DNA of 64,000 nucleotides from Streptomyces hyaluromycini (GCF_002217755.1 NZ_BCFL01000032.1:124001-188000), one strand, 5' to 3'; positions 51,920 through 60,943 are shown, numbered from the stretch's first letter. Numbers and translations: made by a program. Notes: a model not told the origin generated them from the letters alone.

Positions 51920-53083
51920 TCACGCCTCCAGGACCGTGCGCAGGTCCCACAGCATGCGCCAGGTCGCCGAGCCCTGTTCCGCGCGCCGCCGTACCGGACC
52001 GTCCCAGTAGCCGCGCAGCCGGGCCGCGTCGGCGGGGTCGTCCTTGCGCACGACCCCGAGCAGATGGCCCGGGAGCAACCCGAGGACGTCGCGGTCCCCG
52101 GGGAAGTAGGCCGCCGCCAGGGCCAGCGCGCCCGCCACCGCCACCGCCTCCGCCGTGCTCATCACCGTGGACGGGCGCTCCACCTCCCAGCCCTCCGCCG
52201 ACCGCCCCTCGCGCAGATCACGGAACGCGGTGACCAGGACCTCGAGGACCGCGTCGTCGACCTGGAAGGGCGCTCCGGCCCGCTCCACCGACGCCCGGGC
52301 CTGGCCGCGCACCAGCGCCGTCTCGGCGTCCAGGTCCGGAATCGGGCCCACGGTCTCGAAGTTGAAGCGCCGCTTGAGCGCGGCGGACATCTCCGAGACG
52401 CCCTTGTCCCGCAGGTTGGCCGTGGCGATGAGGCTGAAACCGGGTGCCGCATGCGCCAACGCGTCGTCCGTGCCCGCCAGTTCGGGCACGGCGATGCGCC
52501 GCTCGGACAGCAACGAGACCAGGGAGTCCTGCACCTCGGGGAGACAGCGGGTGACCTCCTCCACCCGTGCGACGGCACCACGGGACATCGCGGTGAGGAC
52601 CGGGGAGGGCACGAGCGCCTGGCGGCTCGGACCCTGGGCGAGCAACAGGGCGTAGTTCCAGCCGTACTTGAGCTGGTCCTCCGTCGTGCCCGCCGTGCCC
52701 TGCACGACCAGGCCGCTGGTGCCGCACACCGCGGCCGACAGCAGCTCGGACAGCATCGACTTGGCGGTGCCGGGCTCCCCGACCAGCAGCAGTCCCCGCT
52801 CACCGGCGAGGGTCACCACGCACCGCTCGACGAGGGCCCGGTCGCCGACGAACTTGCCTTCCACGACGAGCCGGCGCGGCACCCCCTCCGGTGCCTCGGC
52901 GTCGTCGGGCAGCCGCAGCGCCTGGCCGCCGCTGCCCATGACGAAGGTGACGACGGCCCGGGGCGTGAGCCGCCAGGCGGGCGGGCGCGGACCTGCGTCG
53001 TACGCGGCGAGGAAGGCCAGTTCGGTGGCGTAGAGGTCCTCGGGCGGGACGATCTGGCGGAGGGGCGCGGTGCTGGCGGTCAT
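51920..53083 (-). CDS. MoxR-type AAA+ ATPase (YehL-like)
   Basis: 387 residues. Walker A is VGEPGTAKSMLSELL (102-109), the Walker B/sensor region AVARVEEVTRCLPEVQDSLV, and the sensor-1 ATANLRDKGVSEMSAALKRRF. MoxR ATPases remodel client proteins together with VWA-domain partners; here the VWA partner follows after 3 bp. A 32-codon open frame bridges this start to the preceding large gene. Cytoplasmic. Confidence 0.92.
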   Translation of the reverse strand: MTASTAPLRQIVPPEDLYATELAFLAAYDAGPRPPAWRLTPRAVVTFVMGSGGQALRLPDDAEAPEGVPRRLVVEGKFVGDRALVERCVVTLAGERGLLLVGEPGTAKSMLSELLSAAVCGTSGLVVQGTAGTTEDQLKYGWNYALLLAQGPSRQALVPSPVLTAMSRGAVARVEEVTRCLPEVQDSLVSLLSERRIAVPELAGTDDALAHAAPGFSLIATANLRDKGVSEMSAALKRRFNFETVGPIPDLDAETALVRGQARASVERAGAPFQVDDAVLEVLVTAFRDLREGRSAEGWEVERPSTVMSTAEAVAVAGALALAAAYFPGDRDVLGLLPGHLLGVVRKDDPADAARLRGYWDGPVRRRAEQGSATWRMLWDLRTVLEA

Positions 53084-53178
53084 CGGTGGTCGTCCTTAGC
53101 GGCGCTACGAGTGGTGGTGCGCGTGGTGGTGCCGGTGATGGTGGCGGCGGTGGCGGTGGCGGTACGGATCGTGGTCAT
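53080..53178 (-). CDS. Possible 32-codon bridging ORF with ATGA overlaps at both ends
   Basis: The frame starts at an ATG (53178-53176) overlapping the TGA of the 1,648-residue gene and stops at a TGA (53082-53080) overlapping the ATG of the MoxR gene. The product would be Thr/Ala-rich (MTTIRTATATAATITGTTTR...) and basic. The frame could carry terminating ribosomes across the 91-bp gap and couple MoxR translation to the upstream gene. Low complexity makes chance a real alternative. Confidence 0.3.
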   Translation of the reverse strand: MTTIRTATATAATITGTTTRTTTRSAAKDDHR

Positions 53179-56100
53179 CGGCGGCGGCCGCCGCGGGTGG
53201 CTCGCGTGGTCAGCTGCTCGTACGCGGGGGCGTCCCCGGCGCGTATCCGCTCCCAGGCGCGGGTGAACAGCTCCGGCACCGGGACCAGCGGGAGGGTCCG
53301 GTTGCCGTCGGAGACCGGGTAGAGGGCCTCCTTCCAGGTCTCCACCGGCAGGGCCGGAGCCTTGAGGTCACGCCAGCCGCCGGGCAGGAAGAGAGTGCGG
53401 CCGGCGCGCGGCCGCTTCGCCTCGACGACCAGGTCGGTCGCCGCCAGTTCGGCACGCGCCTTCTTGATCCGGGCGGGATTCCAGCCGGTCCAGCGCGCGC
53501 AGTTGCGGTCGGTCGGGTCGGGCAGCGCCAGCAGCTGGAGGTAGAGCGCCGCCGCGTCCGCGCCGAGTCCGTGCGCCTCGGCGACCTCCGCGACCAGCGC
53601 GGGCACGCCGACCGTGGGGTCCTGGGCGTACCCGGCGGGCCCGTCGGCCGCGAGGGCACGGGCGAGGTCGTCGCCGAGCAGTGTCCGCACGGCACCGAGC
53701 CGGGGCGCACGTCCCGCGCCGAGCAGGCCCTCCAGGAGCCCGAAGACGGGGTCGTCGGCTCCGCCCAGGGCTCCCGGCCGGAGCAGCACATGCTCCGTGT
53801 CCGAGTACCAGGGGCGCAGCACCAGGGCGTCACCGGCCCTCGTCAGCCCGTTCGCGTCGGCGCCGCCGGTCTCCGGCAGGCCGAAGACCTTGCGCAGCTG
53901 CAGGCAGGTCGGGCCGCCCTTCTCCGTCCAGTCCAGGTGCAGGTCGATCAGCAGCTCGGGGTCGGCCAGCCGGCGGCGCAGTGCGCCCAGCCCGTCCGTC
54001 AGTCCGGCCCGCAGCGGATGGCCGTACGGCAGCACGTAAGCCAGTGCGGCCAGGCTCTCCACGGCCCCGGCCAGCACGTGCGGACCGGGCACCGCCGCCG
54101 GGTCGGCGGGCGCGAAGTCGCCGTCCTTGCCGGTCCGGAACACCGTGGTGCGCGCCAGCCAGGGCGTGCGCGCGGGGTTGAGCACGGCCTCGGCGTGACC
54201 GACGCCCATGCCGGCGAGATCGGTGCTCAGCTCCTCCGGCAGGCGTACCAGGGTGCCGAGGCGCTCGGCCCACAGGCGGCCGGCGGCCGTCGTGTCGGGT
54301 CCGGCCGTCCACAGCCCGGCCGGGTCGTCGGGCAGCAGCGCGCCGAGGAGCGCCCGCTGCTCGTCCTGGCCCAGCGAGTCCAGCAGCTGCGCGCCGAAGG
54401 TCCGCTGACGGGGCTTGAGGCCGACGGCGGCGAGCCCCTCGGCGGCGGGGGAGTGCGGGTGGCCGGCCAGCAGCACGGTGGCCTGGAGGGGGCCGAGCGC
54501 GCCGTCCGTCGCGGTCACCAGTGCTTCCGGGGCCTCGGGCCGCCAGGGTGCGGCGCCCTTCTCCCGGATCAGCCGGGTCAGTTCGGCCAGCCGGTCCGCT
54601 GGGATCCCGATGGTGTACCGGGTCTCCCTGACCAGCGTGAAGTGCCCGACGGCACCGAACGCACCGGACGGGTCGTGGTCCAGCGCCAGCCACTCGACGG
54701 CTCCCAGCCGGGCGTCGACGCTCTGGCAGCCGAGCACCACCACGGTCCGGCCGTCCCGGCGCAGCACCTGCCCCACCCGCTGCTGCTTGTCGTGCGGCTC
54801 GCTCAGCACGACCGCGCGCAGCGTGGTCCCCAGTCCGGGGAGCGGCCCCTCGGTGAGCGCCTCGAACAGCAGGAGCAGCGGCTCGCGCTGCACATCGGTG
54901 AGGGCCGGCGAGGCGGCGCGGTAGGCGAGCGGGCGCAGGGCGCCCAGGACGGGCGTCCATTCCGCGCCGATGCCGGGGACGGTGTGCTCCTCGCTCAGCC
55001 AGCCGTCGCCGACGGCGGCGAGCAGCTCGCCCTCCGGCAGCGGCTTGCCGTCGGCGGGCCTGCCGGACAGCACGTGGTTGACCGCGCGGATCTGGCGCAG
55101 CGCGGCCCACCCGCCGTGCCACGCGTTCTGCAGGGCCACGACTCCGGCCGCGGCGTCGTACAGCGTCCGGTCCCCGCCGTGGAGCGGGGAGTAGTCGGCG
55201 AACATCCCCTCGGTCCGCTGCCGGGGCTGCCGCGGCCGCTCCTGCGCGGGCCTGGCCAGCGACGCGGCCGCCTCGGCGACCCGCAGCGCCGCCAGGACGA
55301 GGGCGGCGACACCGGCCAGCAGCCGCCGGTCGGTCAGTTCGGGCAGCGCCCGCGCCAGCGCGGCCGAGGCGACCGCGTCGGTGGTCGGAACCGCGGCCCT
55401 GGCCCTGTCGTCCTTCCCGGCCGCGGCCAGCGCCTGCTGCCGTTCGTCCAGCGCCGTCGCCGTCACCCGCATCAGCTCACCGGCCGACGCGTCGGTCAGG
55501 GCGCGCAGTACGGCCGACCCGCGCTCGTCGCGGGGGCGCAGCGCGTGCCAGAACGGGACCGGCGGCACCAGCCGGGTACCGGCCGCGTACGCTCCGCCCG
55601 ACTCGCCGAAGGACACCCGCCCGAGCTCCGTGCCGTCGTCCGCGTGCAGGGCGACGCTCTGGTACATCTGCGCGGCGATCGGCGCGGCCCCGCCCGGCAG
55701 CCGCAGCGCGCCCAGCGGCACCCCCGGCACCCGGCCGTTGCGGGCCGCCCGCAAGGCCGCCGTCCGCCCGTCCGGGGTACCGGCGGTCGTCCGCGCCTCC
55801 ACACCCTCGCCCTCCGCGCGCACCCACCGCCCGAGAACTGTGCCGTCGGTGCCGAACGGGCTGTGCTCCAGACCGGGTTGCAGCGGCAGCACCTCGCAGG
55901 AGCCGTGCAGCAGTGAGGCGTCCTCGCGGACGGCCGACGCCAGCAGCGCGGGCAGCGAGGCACGCCCGTGCTCGCCGGTCGCCGGGTCGTACTCCAGCCA
56001 CAGCGACTGCCGCCCCTGCCTGCCCTGACGCCAGTACGTGGTGCCGTCGCCGATGACCGGGCGGCTCGGCGGCAGGACCGTGTCCCCGGCGTGCAGGGTG

Positions 56101-58121
56101 CGGCCACCGGTGGCCCGGCCGCCACCGGGCAGCGGGATCGACGCGTTGGCCGCGTCCATGCCGGACCACCAGCCGGGAATCTGCTCGCCACCGAGCGGGA
56201 CCACCTCGGACGGGCGGTTCGACCAGTAGCCGTGCTGCTTCGAACCGTCCCGCCACATCACCAGCAACTCGCCGTCGACGTACCGGAACCGGGGGCGCTG
56301 CCAGCGGTCCAGGTCCGTGGGCAGCCGCAGGTCGTGCGTGAGCAGGATCCCCTCGGGGCCGGCGACGACCGCCTTGTGACCCCGTGCGAGGATCAGCGCG
56401 GGCCACGCCTCGGTCACCGACAGCGTGTTGTCCCGGTCCTTGCGCACCTCGGTGTCGAGCAGTTCCAGCGCCTCCTCCAGCGCGGGCCAGCCCAGTTCGT
56501 CCAGGATCCCGGCGCGCAGCGTACGGCCGAGGACCGGGACGATGTCGTACCCGGTGAGCCGGCGGACGGCCTGGGGGCTCTCCTGCACCACCGCGCGGAA
56601 CGGGCGCAGCCGTTCCAGCTTCGCGTCGACGCCGGGCAGTCCGGCGCCGGCGGCGAACTCCGCGGTCGCCTCCTGCAGCCACTCGCGCAGTACGTCGCCG
56701 AGCACCGGATGCGCGGCCACCTTGGGAAGCTCCGCCGGCCCCTGCCCCCGCCCGAGCCCTTCGACGGCCTCGGACAGCAGCGTCCGGTAACGGGAATCCG
56801 CGGCGACGGCCTTCAGGTCCCGCTCTCCGGGCCGCTGGTCGCGCAGCCAGATGGCCAGCGGCAGGTGCACCTGCGTGTCCGCGTCGGGTACGGCCAGCGC
56901 GATGCCCTCCGCCACGCACAGGTCCAGCAGATCGAGGTCCGCCCCCGGCTGCCAGCGCCCGCTGAAGAGATCGACGGGCCGTCCGCCCGCACGCAGCCGG
57001 GACGCCATCCGCTCGACCAGCGCCAGTGTCGCGGGGGAGCGGTGCGAGTACGCCGCCCCGTGCTTGCGGTGCAGGGCCCAACGGCTGAGCCAGTCCGCCG
57101 CGTCGGCCTCGCCGCCCTCCTCGGTGAGCAGCAGGTCCGCCCCGCACTCGGCCAGCAGCGCCAGCCAGAACTCGTCGTCCTCCACCTCCCGGCCCAGGCC
57201 GGCCGGCATGATCTCCAGCAGCCGTGCCCGGATCCCGGGCCGCCGCTCGGCGAGGACCGGCAGCACGCCCCGGAAGGCGTTCCAGAAGGAGGCGGGTGCC
57301 CGTACGGCGGCCGGGGACGCGAGCAGATCGGCGAGCAGGGCGCACTCCTCGGTGACCCGGTCGAGCCCCGCCGCCCTGATCAGCCCGCGCGCGTCCTGCG
57401 GCAGCGAGGCGTACGGCGGCATGCCGGCCGCACAGCGCTCCACCGTCAGCTGCCGGAACTGCGCCCAGGCGGTGGCCGGTTCGAGCCGCCGCGCGAGGTC
57501 CTTCACGTACTCCTTCAGCGCCTTGACGGTGAGCGCCCCGGCGAAGGCGAACTCCAGGAACACCGCCCGCTGCCGCTCCTCGTCCACGGCCAGCGCGTGC
57601 ACCCGCTCGGCCTCGCGGGCCTTGCCGAAGAAGGCGGCCGCGTAGGTCGTGTTCTCGTGCTGGAGGAAGACCCGCGCGGCCTGCTCGTAGAAGGTCGGCA
57701 GGAAGTGCGGGACCGCGCGGCCGAGCCGTTCGCCGAGCGCCTCGAAGCCCTCCTTCGCGTTGCCCGGCTTGGACTTGGCCTGCCGGGCCAGCCGCTCGAC
57801 GTCCTTGACCAGGGCGAGGGCGTGATGGCCGTTGGCGGGGTCGTGCACCAGTGCCCAGGCCGGGAAGCCCAGGGTCTCCCGGCGCACCTGACCGACCTCG
57901 GGCGCCGCCGGCTCCCGGGCCAGACCCAGGAACTCCAGCGCCAGGTCCTCGGCCTCGCCGAGGGTGCCCGGCACCAGGCGGACCACCGTCCGCCCGTCCA
58001 GGGCGGGGTGCGTGTACGTGCGTGCGGTCAGGACGTCGGCGTCCTCCCGCGCGGTCGTGCCCGAGGGCAGGATCGCGCCGGCGTCGAGCAGCGCGGCCGT
58101 GGTGTCGTCGTACGTGGTCAT
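53175..58121 (-). CDS. Large protein of unknown function in the MoxR/VWA operon
   Basis: 1,648 residues with no domain I can name. There is no signal peptide or membrane helix. The first 300 residues are helical and repeat-like (AFFGKAREAERVHALAVDEE; ALTVKALKEYVKDLARRLEP), suggesting an alpha-solenoid. The centre (about 600-850) is Trp/Gly-rich and beta-like (RYVDGELLVMWRDGSKQHGY). The C-terminus ends in a basic tail (RATRGGRRR). It overlaps the DUF4132-like gene by ATGA. By position it could be the scaffold or client of the MoxR/VWA machinery. Comparable giant proteins accompany MoxR/VWA pairs in other bacteria, but homology is not asserted. Confidence 0.85.
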   Translation of the reverse strand: MTTYDDTTAALLDAGAILPSGTTAREDADVLTARTYTHPALDGRTVVRLVPGTLGEAEDLALEFLGLAREPAAPEVGQVRRETLGFPAWALVHDPANGHHALALVKDVERLARQAKSKPGNAKEGFEALGERLGRAVPHFLPTFYEQAARVFLQHENTTYAAAFFGKAREAERVHALAVDEERQRAVFLEFAFAGALTVKALKEYVKDLARRLEPATAWAQFRQLTVERCAAGMPPYASLPQDARGLIRAAGLDRVTEECALLADLLASPAAVRAPASFWNAFRGVLPVLAERRPGIRARLLEIMPAGLGREVEDDEFWLALLAECGADLLLTEEGGEADAADWLSRWALHRKHGAAYSHRSPATLALVERMASRLRAGGRPVDLFSGRWQPGADLDLLDLCVAEGIALAVPDADTQVHLPLAIWLRDQRPGERDLKAVAADSRYRTLLSEAVEGLGRGQGPAELPKVAAHPVLGDVLREWLQEATAEFAAGAGLPGVDAKLERLRPFRAVVQESPQAVRRLTGYDIVPVLGRTLRAGILDELGWPALEEALELLDTEVRKDRDNTLSVTEAWPALILARGHKAVVAGPEGILLTHDLRLPTDLDRWQRPRFRYVDGELLVMWRDGSKQHGYWSNRPSEVVPLGGEQIPGWWSGMDAANASIPLPGGGRATGGRTLHAGDTVLPPSRPVIGDGTTYWRQGRQGRQSLWLEYDPATGEHGRASLPALLASAVREDASLLHGSCEVLPLQPGLEHSPFGTDGTVLGRWVRAEGEGVEARTTAGTPDGRTAALRAARNGRVPGVPLGALRLPGGAAPIAAQMYQSVALHADDGTELGRVSFGESGGAYAAGTRLVPPVPFWHALRPRDERGSAVLRALTDASAGELMRVTATALDERQQALAAAGKDDRARAAVPTTDAVASAALARALPELTDRRLLAGVAALVLAALRVAEAAASLARPAQERPRQPRQRTEGMFADYSPLHGGDRTLYDAAAGVVALQNAWHGGWAALRQIRAVNHVLSGRPADGKPLPEGELLAAVGDGWLSEEHTVPGIGAEWTPVLGALRPLAYRAASPALTDVQREPLLLLFEALTEGPLPGLGTTLRAVVLSEPHDKQQRVGQVLRRDGRTVVVLGCQSVDARLGAVEWLALDHDPSGAFGAVGHFTLVRETRYTIGIPADRLAELTRLIREKGAAPWRPEAPEALVTATDGALGPLQATVLLAGHPHSPAAEGLAAVGLKPRQRTFGAQLLDSLGQDEQRALLGALLPDDPAGLWTAGPDTTAAGRLWAERLGTLVRLPEELSTDLAGMGVGHAEAVLNPARTPWLARTTVFRTGKDGDFAPADPAAVPGPHVLAGAVESLAALAYVLPYGHPLRAGLTDGLGALRRRLADPELLIDLHLDWTEKGGPTCLQLRKVFGLPETGGADANGLTRAGDALVLRPWYSDTEHVLLRPGALGGADDPVFGLLEGLLGAGRAPRLGAVRTLLGDDLARALAADGPAGYAQDPTVGVPALVAEVAEAHGLGADAAALYLQLLALPDPTDRNCARWTGWNPARIKKARAELAATDLVVEAKRPRAGRTLFLPGGWRDLKAPALPVETWKEALYPVSDGNRTLPLVPVPELFTRAWERIRAGDAPAYEQLTTRATRGGRRR

Positions 58122-58972
58122 GCCGCCCGCTCCTCGTCCTCGATGTCCCGCCCGGCGTACAGCGCCGCCGCCATCCGCATCCCCTCCGACCAGGCGACCG
58201 GGCCGACCTGACCCAGCCTCAGCGTCCGGCCCGCCGGATCGGTCCACGCCAGCGGGCCGGTCTCGGTCTCGAAGTAGCTGTCGTAGTCGCCGATCCAGAC
58301 CCGGGCCTCGACCCCGCGGCCCTCCTCAAGGACGGAGCACACCGCGTATCCGCCGCGCACGCGGTACCCCAACTGCGTGGCCCTGCCGTGCAGGAACCGC
58401 AGCTCCTTGAACACCCCGCCCGCGTACTCCTCGATCTGGGTGCCCTCCGCGTCCAGAGCGGCCGGGCGGTGCCAGACCTCCCGGAAGAGCTGCTGGGCCT
58501 TCTGCTCGACGCCGAGTTCGACGGCGAACTCCCGCAGTTCCTCCAGGTCTTCGAGGAGCACCGGGTGCGGCAGGCGGACCAGTTCGGGGGCGATGCGCAC
58601 GGTGTCGCCGTCGAGGTCGACCAGGCCGAGCCCGCGCCCGGCGTCGGTGTCCCGCAGGAACCCGGCGACCTCGCCGTCGGCGCCGGTCACCACCAGGTCG
58701 CGCAGTGCCGCCTGCCAGGCGGGGTCCGGCCAGACCTGCGTCAGCACGGCGAGCGGCACCGGAAGGGACCGGGTCATCCACCGCTCCACGTCGGCCAGAC
58801 ACTGCCGCTCGTGCCGCTCCAGCCACTCGGTGAGCTGCCGCAGCCCCAGGACGGCCGGATCGTCCGCCAACTTCGCGGGCACGGACCTCAGCCGCCGCCC
58901 CGCCGCGTTGCGGCAGACCACCTTCCCGTCGTCCAGGGCCACCTCGTAGTCCCCGGCCGTCACCCACCCCAT
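58118..58972 (-). CDS. DUF4132-like protein (MolR/YehI C-terminal domain)
   Basis: 284 residues. The opening GWVTAGDYEVALDDGKVVCR, then AGRRLRSVPAKLADDPAVLG, and the internal HERQCLADVERWMTRSLPVP and VRLPHPVLLEDLEELREFAV resemble the DUF4132 module found at the C-terminus of E. coli YehI/MolR proteins. It lacks the WGR domain of those proteins. Function unknown. GGGAGG lies 8 nt before the ATG. It is the first gene of the five-gene operon and overlaps the next by ATGA. Confidence 0.75.
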   Translation of the reverse strand: MGWVTAGDYEVALDDGKVVCRNAAGRRLRSVPAKLADDPAVLGLRQLTEWLERHERQCLADVERWMTRSLPVPLAVLTQVWPDPAWQAALRDLVVTGADGEVAGFLRDTDAGRGLGLVDLDGDTVRIAPELVRLPHPVLLEDLEELREFAVELGVEQKAQQLFREVWHRPAALDAEGTQIEEYAGGVFKELRFLHGRATQLGYRVRGGYAVCSVLEEGRGVEARVWIGDYDSYFETETGPLAWTDPAGRTLRLGQVGPVAWSEGMRMAAALYAGRDIEDEERAA

Positions 58973-59594
58973 GAGTGCCTCCCCGCACCGCAGTGATCAA
59001 GTGATGGCGACTGTAGGCGAGACCACTGACAACGCCTCCCGCGGTCTGCGTCCGGATGGGGAAACCGCAGCTCGGCGAGGGGGAGGAGGCGGTGGGGACG
59101 GGGACGAGGCGGAGCCGCAGGGGACCGGTGAAGAGGTTTGGGGGGCGGGGGGAGTTGGGAGCGGGCGGTGGTGGGGATCGGGGACGGAGCGGCGGTGGAA
59201 GTGACGGGCCGGCGGGATCGGGGGTGAGGGAGTCGGCAGCGGGCGGTGGAGGGGATCGGGGACGGAGCGGTGGTGGAAGCGAACCGCCGACGGGACGGGG
59301 CTGGGTGGAATCGGCAGCGCACCAGGGCGGGGACCGGTGCCGGAGGGCGGTGGGAGAGGCCGGCGGACGGAGGGCGGGGTGGACGGTGACGGGAGCGGAC
59401 GGCCGGCTGAAAACGCCGTGCGGGCCGTGCGGTCGGCGTCGAGGTCGGCAGGGCGGTGGCCGTCGTGGCCCGGCGGACCGGCAAAGGGGCCGCGGCCGGG
59501 ACGGCAAAGGGGCGCGGCAGGTACGGCAACGGCCCCGGGGCGCAGGCGGAGGTGCCTGGACCGGGGCCGTCGGAAAGGCGCGGCGGGCGGGTGC
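58973..59594. other. Purine-rich gene-free interval with long tandem repeat
   Basis: 622 bp, very G-rich on the plus strand, with no gene I can support. The first 60 bp (58973-59035) are less biased and probably hold the promoter of the DUF4132/MoxR operon. The rest contains a 78-bp-period repeat. The Pro/Arg-rich open frame on the minus strand is a composition effect. Confidence 0.65.
59160..59279. repeat. Two copies of a 42-bp repeat with 78-bp period
   Basis: 59160-59201 and 59238-59279 match at 40 of 42 positions around the core GGGGATCGGGGACGGAGCGG. A weaker third copy may follow near 59316. The tract is noncoding and lies upstream of the DUF4132 operon. Confidence 0.8.
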
Positions 59595-59987
59595 TCAGCC
59601 CTGACCCGACTCCTTCTCCCGCTTCTGGTTCTTCAGCCGCACGGTCTCCTTGCGGACCTCGGCCTGCGTGGCGCGCTCCTTCTCCAGCCACTCGGGCAGC
59701 TCGCGCTTGAGGTCCTCGATCTGCTCGGTGGTGAGCGGCTCCGTCACCCCACCGCGCGCCAGCCCCGCGATGGACACGCCCAGCTTGGCCGCGACCACCG
59801 GACGCGGGTGCGGCCCGTTGGCCTGCAGCTCGCGCAGCCACTCGGGCGGATTCGCCTGGAGCTCGGCCAGCTCGGCGCGCGAGACGGCACCCTCCTGGAA
59901 GGCGGCGGGCGTGGCGGGCAGGTACACGCCCAGCTTCTTCGCCGCGGTCGCGGGCTTCATCGTCTGGGCGGTCTGGTGCGAACTCAT
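59595..59987 (-). CDS. DUF5997 family protein
   Basis: 130 residues beginning MSSHQTAQTMKPATAAKKLG and VYLPATPAAFQEGAVSRAEL, a small actinobacterial family of unknown function. The middle (VVAAKLGVSIAGLARGGVTE) looks like a helix-turn-helix unit and the end (RATQAEVRKETVRLKNQKRE) is a charged helix. The start at 59987 is preferred; the longer frame is built from a 24-bp repeat. It is divergent from the LysR-effector-domain gene, a pairing suggestive of shared regulation. Confidence 0.85.
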   Translation of the reverse strand: MSSHQTAQTMKPATAAKKLGVYLPATPAAFQEGAVSRAELAELQANPPEWLRELQANGPHPRPVVAAKLGVSIAGLARGGVTEPLTTEQIEDLKRELPEWLEKERATQAEVRKETVRLKNQKREKESGQG

Positions 59988-60024
59988 GAGGTCAAGGGTA
60001 TCGGCCGGGCGCCGGAGCCCCGAC

Positions 60025-60096
60025 CACGACGGACGCCGGGCGGTCGGGCACGACGGACGCGGGGCGGTCGGGCACGACGGACGCGGGGCGGCCGGC
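60025..60096. repeat. Three 24-bp tandem repeats in a divergent promoter region
   Basis: Three near-identical 24-bp units, each starting CACGACGGACGC and ending CGGTCGGG (the last degenerates), lie between the DUF5997 and LysR-like genes. They could be repeated regulator sites or a simple minisatellite. Confidence 0.8.
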
Positions 60097-60130
60097 CGCG
60101 GCCGGTGCCGAGCGGTCGGCCGGGGCCCGT

Positions 60131-60136
60131 TAACCT
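60131..60136 (+). promoter_or_regulatory. Candidate -10 element of a leaderless promoter
   Basis: TAACCT lies 7 bp upstream of the GTG at 60143 and there is no ribosome site between them. The transcript would therefore begin at or next to the start codon, as is common in Streptomyces. Confidence 0.45.
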
Positions 60137-60142
60137 GGGCTG

Positions 60143-60943
60143 GTGACAGGCTCGGAGGAAACACCGTCGTTCCGGCTCGCGTACGTCCCCGGCGTGACGC
60201 CCGCCAAATGGGTTCGGATCTGGAACGAGCGCCGGCCCGACATCCCCCTCACCCTCCACCAGGTCCCCGCCGGCGAGGCGTCCGACCTGCTGCGCGCGGG
60301 TGACGCGGACGCCGGTCTGGTGCGGCTCCCGGTGGACCGTACGTTCTTCAGCGCGATCCCCCTCTACACCGAGACCACGGTGGTCGTCGTCCCCAAGGAC
60401 CACCTGATCACGGCGGCCGAGGAGGTCACCGTGGCCGACCTCGTCGAAGAGGTCCTCTTCCACCCCCTCGACGACGTCTTCGACTGGGACGCCCCGCCCG
60501 GCGAGCCCGCCTTCGAGCGCCCCGCGACCACCGAGGACGCCGTGGAACTGGTCGCCGCCGGTGTGGGCCTCCTGGTCGTGCCGCAGTCCCTGGCCCGCCT
60601 GTACCACCGTCGGGACCTCACCTACCGGCCCCTCACCGACGGCCCCGAGTCGACCGTCGCCCTGTCCTGGCCCGAGGAGGCCACCACGGACATGGTCGAC
60701 GACTTCATCGGCATCGTCCGCGGCCGCACGGTCAACAGCACGCGTGGCCGCCAGGCCGCACAGGCTTCGAAGCCGGCGAAGGCGGCAGGGGCCTCGCCGG
60801 AGAAGGCCAAGCGGGCGAAGAAGCCGGCCGGCGCGGCCAAGGCGACGCCGGCCGCTCGCGGCGCACGCGCCCGTGCCACCGGCGCGAAGCCGGCCAAGCC
60901 CGCCAAGCCCGCGAAGCGTGGCAAGCCCCGCCGCAGCTCGTAG
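60143..60943 (+). CDS. LysR-type effector-domain protein lacking the DNA-binding domain, with histone-H1-like tail
   Basis: 266 residues. Residues 10-200 are a LysR substrate-binding domain (FRLAYVPGVTPAKWVRIWNE; GDADAGLVRLPVDRTFFSAI; AAGVGLLVVPQSLARLYHRR). The usual N-terminal helix-turn-helix is absent. Residues 200-266 are Lys/Ala/Pro-rich (KPAKAAGASPEKAKRAKKPA), like the tails of histone H1 and actinobacterial HupS-type proteins, and could supply nonspecific DNA binding. Start: GTG, apparently leaderless. It is divergent from DUF5997. Confidence 0.85.
   Translation: MTGSEETPSFRLAYVPGVTPAKWVRIWNERRPDIPLTLHQVPAGEASDLLRAGDADAGLVRLPVDRTFFSAIPLYTETTVVVVPKDHLITAAEEVTVADLVEEVLFHPLDDVFDWDAPPGEPAFERPATTEDAVELVAAGVGLLVVPQSLARLYHRRDLTYRPLTDGPESTVALSWPEEATTDMVDDFIGIVRGRTVNSTRGRQAAQASKPAKAAGASPEKAKRAKKPAGAAKATPAARGARARATGAKPAKPAKPAKRGKPRRSS

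Noticed and set aside
58960..59841. Pro/Arg-rich minus-strand frame over the purine-rich intergenic tract
   Set aside because: Composition-driven and overlaps the well-supported DUF5997 gene in another frame.
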